From the NCBI GenBank assembly GCA_016712145.1, contig JADJRO010000001.1, positions 1,302,001 through 1,366,000 of the forward strand: a stretch of DNA of 64,000 nucleotides. Direction: 5' to 3'. The notes under the pieces were generated by a model that worked only from the letters and a program-made list of their open reading frames with translations, was not told the DNA's origin and ran no database searches. Both the position numbers and the translations under genes were made by a program. Within the stretch, counting starts at the first letter, position 1. Every line of letters begins with the position of its first letter. Origin of the DNA: Saprospiraceae bacterium. GTDB lineage: Bacteria; Bacteroidota; Bacteroidia; Chitinophagales; Saprospiraceae. Below, one piece after another: positions 55,808 to 64,000 of this stretch.

Positions 55808-58800
55808 AACTATCTACTGCCTTCCAGGTTCGTGTGATTAAATAATTATCATTGCAGGAGCCATTGGTGCGATTGTTACTGAATGTAATATTCGTTACCA
55901 CATTTGTGCAATTATCTGTTGCCGTTGCTACTCCTGTTGCTGGTGGTTGATTGTTCGTGTCACAATTTACGGTTACATTTATCGGACACGTGATAATTGG
56001 TCTGGTGGTATCTTGAACTGTTACCAGTTGATTGCAGGTATTTGTATTTCCACAACTATCGACTGCTGTCCAGGTTCGTGTGATTAAATAATTGTCATTG
56101 CAGGATCCATTGGTGCGACTGTCTGATGAACTGATATTTGTCACCACATTCGTGCAATTATCTGTTGCGGTTGCTACTCCTGTTGCCGGTGGTTGATTGT
56201 TTGCGTCACAATTTACGGTTACATTTATCGGACACGTGATGATTGGTCTGGTGGTATCTTGTACTGTTACCAGTTGATTGCAGGTATTTGTGTTTCCACA
56301 ACTATCTACTGCTGTCCAGGTTCGTGTAATTAAATAATTGTCATTGCAGGATCCATTGGTGCGATTGTCAGTATATGTTAAATCTGTAATCAGATCGGTA
56401 CAATTGTCGCTTGCAATGGCTGTACCTGTATAAGGTGCTTGAATAATCGCATCGCAATTTACAGTCATATTTGGCGGACAACTAAGCAGAGGTCTTGTCG
56501 TATCCTGAACGTTTATAAATTGCACACAACTTGTATTGTTTCCACAACTATCTACAGCAATCCAGGTTCTGTTGACCGTAAAATTATCCAAACACGAACC
56601 CGCATTCAATAGATCGTTAAACGTAATATTGGTAACTACACTGGTGCAGTTGTCAGTTGCAGTTGCAGTTCCTGAAGCATTAATTTGAGCCAGATCTTCA
56701 CAATTAATCGTTCGATTTTTTGGGCAACTGATCGTTGGGCGAGTAGTATCCTGAACCATTATGAATTGATCGCAGCTATCTCTTAAGCCAGCTGCATCAA
56801 ATGTCACCCAGGTTCTGGTGAAAGAATAGGTATGAGGACATTGACCATTATCTAAAACATCTCTAAAAATAACAGTTGGATTTGGATCACAGTTATCAAG
56901 TACTATAGGATTCCCCGTATTTGCTGGTGTTGGGCTTACATCACAATTAATGGATATAGCAGGAGGACAAGTTATTGATGGCGCTCCTCCATCGCTCACA
57001 ATAACACTGAAGGTACAGGTATCCGTATTTCCGGATGCATCATAACCAATCCATTGCACATTATTTATTCCATATGGAAATTCAGATCCACTGCTTAATC
57101 CACTCAGCAATTCAATCCTGCATGTATCCAGCGGTACATAATCAAATTCCAATATGGATTGTCTCAATACATTATCCTGACTAAATGCCCATTGGTCCGG
57201 ACTGCAGCTCAGTTGACCCACAAAAACGAAATCCTGTGCAGGATCATTCTGAAATCCCGGAGCTGGACAAAAATTGTTGTAAACAAATGGCTCTCCATTA
57301 ATCCACTGCATCGTTCCTTCAATGGTTTGATCGGATAAGCCAATCCATCGCTCAAAATAACTATTGGCTGCTATGAAAAAATCTTCAGCTGGAGTTGTAA
57401 TGGTTAATAAATGACCTCCTGCAGAAATTGCATTTGCAGCAGCATTTACAAAGCTCGTTGGTGCTATTGAATAATAATAAGCATGCCCTCCAAATGTATC
57501 CATCAAAATATAACCTGGTATTGTTTTGATTGATGCACAAGGACAATTATCAAACAGCGTTGGATCTGGATAACTTACCGTTGCAGTGCATGTTTGTTGA
57601 TTGGATGGTATTACTATATTCTGAGGACAAACTATTTCAGGTTTCTCACTATCTACCAAATTCAATACAAAATTACAAGTTGATATATTACCACAATTGT
57701 CAGAAATAGTCCATTCAATTAAATGACTGCCTTTTAAAAACAATTGTCCATCTAAGGAATTTCCACCATTAAATGAATTGAAAAAGATCAAATCATTTAG
57801 TGGAGTGCAATTGTCAGACCCAAGAGCATCTAATTCAATTCCCGCAACAAAATAAAAACATTCACCTGGTTCAGTTCCTCTTATTTGTGGTGAAGAAGGA
57901 CAAACAATAATTGGTTCAGTAGTATCCTGAACAGTAATAATCTGAATACAAGAACTTGAATTTCCACAACTATCCGTTGCCGTATAGGTGCGTATCAAAT
58001 CATAACCGTTATTACAGGAAATGTTAGCTTGAGTATCACTAAATGAAATATTCATAACCACATTTGTACAATTGTCGGTAGCTGTCGCTGAGGCTTGTAT
58101 ACCTGGCTCACAATTTACAGTTACATTGATTGGACACGATATTATTGGTCTGGTCGTATCATGTACTGTCACCAATTGAATGCAGGTATTTGCGTTTCCA
58201 CAACTATCTACTGCTGTCCAGGTCCGTGTGATTAAATAATTATCATTGCAGGATCCATTGGTGCGATTGTTACTGAATGTAATATTCGTTACCACATTCG
58301 TGCAATTATCTGTAGCTGTTGCAACTCCTGTTGCCGGTGGTTGATTGTTTGCGTCGCAATTTACGGTTACATTTATCGGACACGTGATGATTGGTCTGGT
58401 CGTATCTTGTACTGTTACCAATTGATTGCAAGAGTTTGTGTTTCCACAACTATCTACTGCTGTCCAGGTCCGTGTTATTAAATAATTGTCATTACAGGAT
58501 CCGTTGGTACGATTGTCGGATGAACTGATATTCGTTACCACATTCGTACAATTGTCTGTTGCTGTTGCTACACCTGTTGCCGGTGGTTGATTATTCGCAT
58601 CACAATTTACGGTTACGTCTATCGGACACGTGATGATTGGTCTGGTCGTATCTTGTACTGTTACCAGTTGATTGCAGGTATTGGTGTTTCCACAACTATC
58701 CACTGCTGTCCAGGTTCGTGTGATTAAATAATTATCATTGCAGGATCCATTGGTGCGATTGTCTGATGAACTTATATTCGTTACCACATTCGTACAATTG

Positions 58801-61800
58801 TCTGTTGCAGTTGCTACGCCTGTTGCCGGTGGTTGATTGTTCACATCACAATTTACGGGTACATTTATCGGACAGGTAATGATTGGTCTGGTCGTATCTT
58901 GTACTGTTACCAATTGATTGCAAGAGTTTGTGTTTCCACAACTATCTACAGCAGTCCAGGTCCGTGTAATTAAATAATTGTCATTACAGGATCCGTTGGT
59001 ACGATTGTCTGATGAACTGATATTCGTTACCACATTCGTACAATTGTCTGTTGCAGTTGCTACACCTGTTGCCGGTGGTTGATTATTCGCATCACAATTT
59101 ACGGTTACGTCTATCGGACAGATGATGATTGGTCTGGTCGTATCTTGTACTGTTACCAATTGATTGCAAGTGTTTGCGTTTCCACAACTATCTACTGCTG
59201 TCCAGGTCCGTGTGATTAAATAATTATCATTGCAGGATCCATTGGTGCGATTGTCTGACGAACTGATATTCGTTACTACATTCGTACAATTGTCTGTTGC
59301 CGTTGCTACACCTGTTGCCGGTGGCTGATTGTTTGCGTCACAATTTACAGTTACATTGATCGGACAGGTGATGATTGGTCTGGTTGTATCTTGTACTGTT
59401 ACCAGTTGATTGCAGGAATTCGAGTTTCCACAACTATCAACTGCTGTCCAGGTCCGGGTAATTAAATAATTATCATTGCAGGATCCATTGGTGCGATTGT
59501 CGGATGAACTGATATTCGTTACCACATTCGTGCAATTGTCTGTTGCCGTTGCTACTCCTGTTGCCGGTGGTTGATTGTTCGCGTCACAATTTACAGTTAC
59601 ATTTATCGGACAGGTTATGATTGGTCTGGTCGTATCTTGTACGGTTACCAATTGATTGCAAGTGTTTGCGTTTCCACAACTATCAACTGCTGTCCAGGTC
59701 CGTGTGATTAAATAATTATCATTGCAGGATCCATTGGTGCGATTGTCGGATGAACTGATATTCGTTACCACATTCGTACAATTGTCTGTTGCTGTTGCAA
59801 CTCCTGTTGCCGGTGGCTGATTGTTCGCATCGCAATTTACAGTTACATTGATCGGACAGGTTATGATTGGTCTGGTCGTATCTTGTACGGTTACCAGTTG
59901 ATTGCAGGTATTTGTATTTCCACAACTATCCACTGCCATCCAGATCCGTGTGATTAAATAATTGTCATTGCAAGATCCATTGGTGCGATTGTCGGATGAA
60001 CTTATATTCGTTACCACATTCGTGCAATTATCTGTTGCCGTTGCAACTCCTGTTGCCGGTGGTTGATTATTCGCATCACAATTTACGGTTACATTTATCG
60101 GACACGTGATGATTGGTCTGGTCGTATCTTGTACTGTTACCAATTGATTGCAAGAGTTTGTGTTTCCACAACTATCTACTGCTGTCCAGGTCCGTGTGAT
60201 TAAATAATTGTCATTGCAAGATCCATTGGTACGATTGTCTGATGAACTGATATTCGTTACCACATTCGTGCAATTATCTGTTGCCGTTGCTACTCCTGTT
60301 GCCGGTGGTTGATTATTCGCATCACAATTTACGGTTACGTCTATTGGACACGTGATGATTGGTCTGGTGGTATCTTGTACCGTTACCAGTTGATTGCAGG
60401 TATTGGTGTTTCCACAACTATCTACTGCTGTCCAGGTCCGGGTAATTAAATAATTGTCATTGCAAGATCCGTTGGTACGATTGTCTGATGAACTGATATT
60501 TGTTACCACATTCGTGCAATTGTCTGTTGCAGTTGCTACACCTGTTGCCGGTGGTTGATTGTTCGCATCGCAATTTACGGTTACATTTATCGGACAAGTG
60601 ATGATTGGTCTGGTGGTATCCTGTACCGTTACCAATTGATTGCAAGTGTTTGCGTTTCCACAACTATCTACTGCTGTCCAGATCCGTGTGATTAAATAAT
60701 TGTCATTGCAAGATCCATTGGTGCGATTGTCTGACGAACTGATATTCGTTACCACATTCGTGCAATTGTCTGTTGCCGTTGCAACTCCTGTTGCCGGTGG
60801 TTGATTGTTCGCATCGCAATTTACGGTCACATTTATCGGACACGTGATGATTGGTCTGGTGGTGTCTTGTACGGTTACCAGTTGATTGCAAGAGTTTGTG
60901 TTTCCACAACTATCTACTGCTGTCCAGGTCCGTGTTATTAAATAATTGTCATTGCAGGATCCATTGGTGCGATTGTCTGATGAACTGATATTCGTTACCA
61001 CATTCGTACAATTGTCTGTTGCCGTTGCTACGCCTGTTGCCGGTGGTTGATTGTTTGCGTCACAATTTACAGTTACATTTATCGGACACGTGATGATTGG
61101 TCTGGTGGTATCTTGTACTGTTACCAGTTGAATGCAGGTATTTGTATTTCCACAACTATCTACTGCTGTCCAGGTCCGGGTAATTAAATAATTATCATTG
61201 CAGGATCCATTGGTGCGATTGTCGGATGAACTGATATTCGTTACCACATTCGTGCAATTGTCCGTTGCCGTTGCTACTCCTGTTGCCGGTGGCTGATTGT
61301 TCGCGTCACAATTTACGGTCACATTTATCGGACACGTGATGATTGGTCTGGTGGTATCTTGTACGGTTACCAGTTGATTGCAGGTATTGGTGTTTCCACA
61401 ACTATCTACTGCTGTCCAGGTCCGTGTTATTAAATAATTGTCATTACAGGATCCGTTGGTACGATTGTCTGACGAACTGATATTCGTTACCACATTCGTA
61501 CAATTGTCTGTTGCAGTTGCTACACCTGTTGCCGGTGGTTGATTATTCGCATCACAATTTACGGTTACGTCTATCGGACACGTGATGATTGGTCTGGTGG
61601 TATCTTGTACTGTTACCAGTTGATTGCAGGTATTGGTGTTTCCACAACTATCCACTGCTGTCCAGGTTCGTGTGATTAAATAATTGTCATTGCAAGATCC
61701 ATTGGTGCGATTGTCGGATGAACTTATATTCGTTACCACATTCGTACAATTGTCTGTTGCTGTTGCAACTCCTGTTGCCGGTGGCTGATTGTTCGCATCG

Positions 61801-63404
61801 CAATTTACAGTTACATTGATCGGACAGGTTATGATTGGTCTGGTCGTATCTTGTACGGTTACCAGTTGATTGCAGGTATTTGTATTTCCACAACTATCCA
61901 CTGCCATCCAGATCCGTGTGATTAAATAATTGTCATTGCAAGATCCATTGGTGCGATTGTCGGATGAACTTATATTCGTTACCACATTCGTGCAATTATC
62001 TGTTGCCGTTGCAACTCCTGTTGCCGGTGGTTGATTATTCGCATCACAATTTACGGTTACATTTATCGGACACGTGATGATTGGTCTGGTCGTATCTTGT
62101 ACTGTTACCAATTGATTGCAAGAGTTTGTGTTTCCACAACTATCTACTGCTGTCCAGGTCCGTGTGATTAAATAATTGTCATTGCAAGATCCATTGGTAC
62201 GATTGTCTGATGAACTGATATTCGTTACCACATTCGTGCAATTATCTGTTGCCGTTGCTACTCCTGTTGCCGGTGGTTGATTATTCGCATCACAATTTAC
62301 GGTTACGTCTATCGGACACGTGATGATTGGTCTGGTGGTATCTTGTACCGTTACCAGTTGATTGCAGGTATTGGTGTTTCCACAACTATCTACTGCTGTC
62401 CAGGTCCGGGTAATTAAATAATTGTCATTGCAAGATCCGTTGGTACGATTGTCTGATGAACTGATATTTGTTACCACATTCGTGCAATTGTCTGTTGCAG
62501 TTGCTACACCTGTTGCCGGTGGTTGATTGTTTGCATCACAATTTACAGTTACATTGATCGGACAGGTTATCATTGGTCTGGTCGTATCAACTACATTATA
62601 AGTAACTGCACAACTTATTGAATCCTTTGAATCTTTTATTTTATAAACTCTTAAAATTTTAAGTGTATCTCCTATACAAGCAGTTCCCATATTGCGAGAT
62701 TCTGTATAGCTGATTTTAACTGAATCGCAAAAATCGTTGACCCCACCTCCTAAGGCTCTGAATGCAGCTGTATCTAAAGCAGGAGTTGGAACATCTTCAA
62801 CACATTGATAATTTTCATCAGGCGGGCAGTCAACATCTAAAGTGCAACACAACTTAGAACAGATCGTATAGGTTTGAGCATCATTTCCTGCCTTACAAAC
62901 TAGCAGGCTCATGGATCCAGGAAGTGTAGGGATAATTTTATCAAGATTTGGGACAGGCATTGTGCAATCATCTTGCCAAACAGAATGCATTCCTCCAGTA
63001 TAGGTCAAACTAAAACACAAAGGCTTGGAAAATGTTATATTAAATCGAACGCAGCGATTTGTTCCGCTACAGCAATTTTCACCTAGTCTTGGAGTATTTG
63101 AAATAAAGCATTGAGCGGTATCCGTGGCATTGATGAAAAAAATGTTCGGCGGCGTCCCGCAGGTAAATTGAGCATTTACCTTAAAACCCAGTATAAAAAC
63201 AAAACAAACTAAAAACGACAATTGCCGTTTGTGGTTTATAATTCCATTTAAATTTTGCAGGATTTTGAGGTAAAGCGATTCAAATACCTTATTAAAAATT
63301 ATTCCTTTTCCAATAGCGTGGAATAAAGAATTAGCCGTACTGCAATATGTAGCAATTGTATCGGTTTTTGAGTACATGTGATTCGGTAGTTTTGGTTTTA
63401 CCAA
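55746..63404 (-). CDS. Giant HYR adhesin, N-terminal part (tandem HYR repeats, C-type-lectin-like domain)
   Basis: 2552 aa. An atypical N-terminus of about 55 residues precedes a hydrophobic signal segment (LSFLVCFVFILGFKVNAQ). After a Cys-rich domain come 18 near-identical 82-aa HYR modules (pattern DTTRPIITCPINVTVNCDAN), one diverged unit, then an insert with a C-type-lectin-like domain (about 57160-57540; GGHLLTITTPAEDFF, WIGLSDQTIEGTMQWING), and further HYR units. The frame breaks at about 55790: CIQL should be followed by VTVQDTTRP but 14 bases are absent, leaving YHSPGYKLSN and a stop. Restoring them makes one ORF of 4082 codons from 63404 to 51170. Predicted surface adhesin secreted by T9SS. 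Confidence 0.87.
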   Translation of the reverse strand: MVKPKLPNHMYSKTDTIATYCSTANSLFHAIGKGIIFNKVFESLYLKILQNLNGIINHKRQLSFLVCFVFILGFKVNAQFTCGTPPNIFFINATDTAQCFISNTPRLGENCCSGTNRCVRFNITFSKPLCFSLTYTGGMHSVWQDDCTMPVPNLDKIIPTLPGSMSLLVCKAGNDAQTYTICSKLCCTLDVDCPPDENYQCVEDVPTPALDTAAFRALGGGVNDFCDSVKISYTESRNMGTACIGDTLKILRVYKIKDSKDSISCAVTYNVVDTTRPMITCPINVTVNCDANNQPPATGVATATDNCTNVVTNISSSDNRTNGSCNDNYLITRTWTAVDSCGNTNTCNQLVTVQDTTRPIITCPIDVTVNCDANNQPPATGVATATDNCTNVVTNISSSDNRTNGSCNDNYLITRTWTAVDSCGNTNSCNQLVTVQDTTRPIITCPINVTVNCDANNQPPATGVATATDNCTNVVTNISSSDNRTNGSCNDNYLITRIWMAVDSCGNTNTCNQLVTVQDTTRPIITCPINVTVNCDANNQPPATGVATATDNCTNVVTNISSSDNRTNGSCNDNYLITRTWTAVDSCGNTNTCNQLVTVQDTTRPIITCPIDVTVNCDANNQPPATGVATATDNCTNVVTNISSSDNRTNGSCNDNYLITRTWTAVDSCGNTNTCNQLVTVQDTTRPIITCPINVTVNCDANNQPPATGVATATDNCTNVVTNISSSDNRTNGSCNDNYLITRTWTAVDSCGNTNTCIQLVTVQDTTRPIITCPINVTVNCDANNQPPATGVATATDNCTNVVTNISSSDNRTNGSCNDNYLITRTWTAVDSCGNTNSCNQLVTVQDTTRPIITCPINVTVNCDANNQPPATGVATATDNCTNVVTNISSSDNRTNGSCNDNYLITRIWTAVDSCGNANTCNQLVTVQDTTRPIITCPINVTVNCDANNQPPATGVATATDNCTNVVTNISSSDNRTNGSCNDNYLITRTWTAVDSCGNTNTCNQLVTVQDTTRPIITCPIDVTVNCDANNQPPATGVATATDNCTNVVTNISSSDNRTNGSCNDNYLITRTWTAVDSCGNTNSCNQLVTVQDTTRPIITCPINVTVNCDANNQPPATGVATATDNCTNVVTNISSSDNRTNGSCNDNYLITRIWMAVDSCGNTNTCNQLVTVQDTTRPIITCPINVTVNCDANNQPPATGVATATDNCTNVVTNISSSDNRTNGSCNDNYLITRTWTAVDSCGNANTCNQLVTVQDTTRPIITCPINVTVNCDANNQPPATGVATATDNCTNVVTNISSSDNRTNGSCNDNYLITRTWTAVDSCGNSNSCNQLVTVQDTTRPIITCPINVTVNCDANNQPPATGVATATDNCTNVVTNISSSDNRTNGSCNDNYLITRTWTAVDSCGNANTCNQLVTVQDTTRPIIICPIDVTVNCDANNQPPATGVATATDNCTNVVTNISSSDNRTNGSCNDNYLITRTWTAVDSCGNTNSCNQLVTVQDTTRPIITCPINVPVNCDVNNQPPATGVATATDNCTNVVTNISSSDNRTNGSCNDNYLITRTWTAVDSCGNTNTCNQLVTVQDTTRPIITCPIDVTVNCDANNQPPATGVATATDNCTNVVTNISSSDNRTNGSCNDNYLITRTWTAVDSCGNTNSCNQLVTVQDTTRPIITCPINVTVNCDANNQPPATGVATATDNCTNVVTNITFSNNRTNGSCNDNYLITRTWTAVDSCGNANTCIQLVTVHDTTRPIISCPINVTVNCEPGIQASATATDNCTNVVMNISFSDTQANISCNNGYDLIRTYTATDSCGNSSSCIQIITVQDTTEPIIVCPSSPQIRGTEPGECFYFVAGIELDALGSDNCTPLNDLIFFNSFNGGNSLDGQLFLKGSHLIEWTISDNCGNISTCNFVLNLVDSEKPEIVCPQNIVIPSNQQTCTATVSYPDPTLFDNCPCASIKTIPGYILMDTFGGHAYYYSIAPTSFVNAAANAISAGGHLLTITTPAEDFFIAANSYFERWIGLSDQTIEGTMQWINGEPFVYNNFCPAPGFQNDPAQDFVFVGQLSCSPDQWAFSQDNVLRQSILEFDYVPLDTCRIELLSGLSSGSEFPYGINNVQWIGYDASGNTDTCTFSVIVSDGGAPSITCPPAISINCDVSPTPANTGNPIVLDNCDPNPTVIFRDVLDNGQCPHTYSFTRTWVTFDAAGLRDSCDQFIMVQDTTRPTISCPKNRTINCEDLAQINASGTATATDNCTSVVTNITFNDLLNAGSCLDNFTVNRTWIAVDSCGNNTSCVQFINVQDTTRPLLSCPPNMTVNCDAIIQAPYTGTAIASDNCTDLITDLTYTDNRTNGSCNDNYLITRTWTAVDSCGNTNTCNQLVTVQDTTRPIITCPINVTVNCDANNQPPATGVATATDNCTNVVTNISSSDSRTNGSCNDNYLITRTWTAVDSCGNTNTCNQLVTVQDTTRPIITCPINVTVNCDTNNQPPATGVATATDNCTNVVTNITFSNNRTNGSCNDNYLITRTWKAVDSCGNTNTCIQLYHSPGYKLSN
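59758..60561 (-). repeat. Higher-order duplication within the HYR array, copy A
   Basis: About 804 bases that match 61726-62529 with only one difference seen (T at 60344 versus C at 62312). The offset is 1968 bases, exactly eight 246-bp units. Outside these limits the two stretches again differ at several sites. Confidence 0.8.
61726..62529 (-). repeat. Higher-order duplication within the HYR array, copy B
   Basis: Partner of 59758-60561, displaced by eight repeat units. Both include the rare RIWMA variant unit (coding ATCCAGATCCGTG on the plus strand near 59939 and 61907), which occurs nowhere else in the array. Confidence 0.8.
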
Positions 63405-63542
63405 ATCGCTTGCACCAAAGAATTCAGTTTAAGGGTGAATATTCAGGCAAATATATATAGTTTTTTTTTAATATAATAATTTTTAATATCATTTCCACAC
63501 ATATTCCAACAATACTTATAAAAAAACCAATCATATACCCTT

Positions 63543-63585
63543 AAAATACAATAGCCCTTACAAATTGTAAGGGCTATTGTATTTT
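63543..63585 (-). terminator. Terminator of the partial adhesin gene at the right edge
   Basis: Perfect 21-bp inverted repeat around a single A (core CAATAGCCCTTACAA / TTGTAAGGGCTATTG) with A/T ends, 21 bases past the stop at 63606. The symmetric A and T ends would allow function in both directions. Confidence 0.85.
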
Positions 63586-63605
63586 GACAGTTTAAGTTTA
63601 TGTTC

Positions 63606-64000
63606 TTATTCTGTAATAATCATCTTTTTAGTAACAGTATTTGATTGATAGTCAATCTGGTAATAGTATACTCCTGCCTGACTGATCTTTGCATTGGATA
63701 ATTGGTATTCATTATATCCTTTTTTCATCTCTACCCGTTCTTTTAACTGTATTTTTCCTGCAAGATCATAAATACTGATCTGTACTTCTCCTGCTTGTGG
63801 TAGCATCATTCCTATTGTCGTCTCTTGCGTCCATGGATTTGGTTCGTTTTGCATTACTACAAATTCCTGTTCGCTCATTCCTGCAAAATTCATGACCACC
63901 TGACCTTCTTCTCCACTTCCCTTTACTACCGATACCGCTGGTGTGATTCCTGAATTTACTACAAGGCTTTCTGACATCCGGATGTTTTGTTTGGCTTTGT
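63606..64000 (-). CDS. 3' end of a second large T9SS adhesin (partial, runs off the window)
   Basis: The frame is open to the window edge; the Met at 63977 is internal. The last 131 codons read like the end of the neighbouring giant adhesin: the end of a cohesin-like domain (KAKQNIRMSESLVVNSG against KAKKAVKLSEGLRVSST), then NEPNPWTQETTIGMMLPQAG and a T9SS tail ending GVYYYQIDYQSNTVTKKMI. So the two genes are tandem paralogues in the same direction. The gap of about 200 bases to the giant gene holds only a terminator and AT-rich sequence. Confidence 0.88.
   Translation of the reverse strand, partial: KAKQNIRMSESLVVNSGITPAVSVVKGSGEEGQVVMNFAGMSEQEFVVMQNEPNPWTQETTIGMMLPQAGEVQISIYDLAGKIQLKERVEMKKGYNEYQLSNAKISQAGVYYYQIDYQSNTVTKKMIITE

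Larger units (their letters stand above)
58160..62590 (-). repeat. Array of 18 tandem 246-bp HYR units
   Basis: Eighteen consecutive 246-bp (82-codon) units, nearly identical in DNA. Units vary at a few fixed places: INV/IDV, NTNT/NTNS/NANT/NSNS, RTWTA/RIWMA/RIWTA. The low divergence, including at silent sites, indicates recent expansion or ongoing homogenisation. It lies wholly inside the giant adhesin gene. Confidence 0.93.

Noticed and set aside
58160..62590. Regular 246-bp repeats as a CRISPR or other non-coding array
   Set aside because: The units are in frame, encode HYR modules with conserved Cys, and have no spacer structure. The short ORFs of about 68 codons on other frames of the array are shadows.

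Overview
The window reads as chromosome of a Bacteroidota bacterium, most likely a Saprospiraceae-like lineage (inference). The reasons are many secreted proteins ending in type IX secretion (T9SS) type A sorting domains, very large HYR-repeat adhesins, PorT-like beta-barrels, a sensor kinase with TPRs and a HisKA_2 domain, an S46 dipeptidyl peptidase, low GC, and promoter -7 boxes of the Bacteroidota type TAnnTTTG. No insertion sequence, prophage, integrase or CRISPR array is visible.

Layout. 1-11 kb: two paralogous outer-membrane beta-barrels (183-776 and 10368-10949) flank a large T9SS protein and a compact module of an exported TPR-CHAT protease-like protein, a membrane anti-sigma-like protein and an ECF-type sigma factor; a 56-aa DUF5670 membrane protein lies beside it. 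11-12 kb: initiator tRNA-fMet with its terminator, a partial copy of the tRNA 3' end plus terminator, and a truncated GIY-YIG nuclease gene. 12-16.5 kb (minus): YceI, a UPF0114 gene interrupted by one amber codon, DUF3817, then a LuxR-type response regulator and its TPR histidine kinase. 16.5-20.1 kb: three tandem secreted esterases of the PHB-depolymerase type, divergent from the kinase and separated from it by a pair of identical inverted repeats. 20.4-25 kb: msrA-msrB, an acyltransferase, a DUF255 protein, a YkuK-like protein. 25-34 kb: T9SS protein, short asparaginase-like protein, OmpA/TSP3 porin, then efp-accB-accC, an MsbA-like ABC exporter and a T9SS protein. 34-43 kb: S46 peptidase, DUF3667, BNR-propeller T9SS protein, DUF6588, a lipoprotein, a small membrane protein. 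43-51 kb: sterol desaturase family, acetyl-CoA synthetase, DUF4403 lipoprotein, M36 metallopeptidase. 51-64 kb (minus): one giant HYR adhesin gene of about 12.2 kb, with 18 near-identical 246-bp units, a C-type-lectin-like insert, a dockerin-like and a cohesin-like module and a T9SS tail, followed at the edge by the 3' end of a paralogue.

Five genes are interrupted by small lesions whose repair restores family-length proteins: UPF0114 (amber), efp (1 base missing), acs (1 base missing), M36 peptidase (1 extra base), giant adhesin (14 bases missing). efp and acs are housekeeping genes, so sequencing or assembly error must be considered before true decay.

The most system-like elements are the CHAT/sigma/anti-sigma module, the two-component system facing three duplicated esterases, and the giant adhesin, whose 8-unit internal duplication points to recent recombination.
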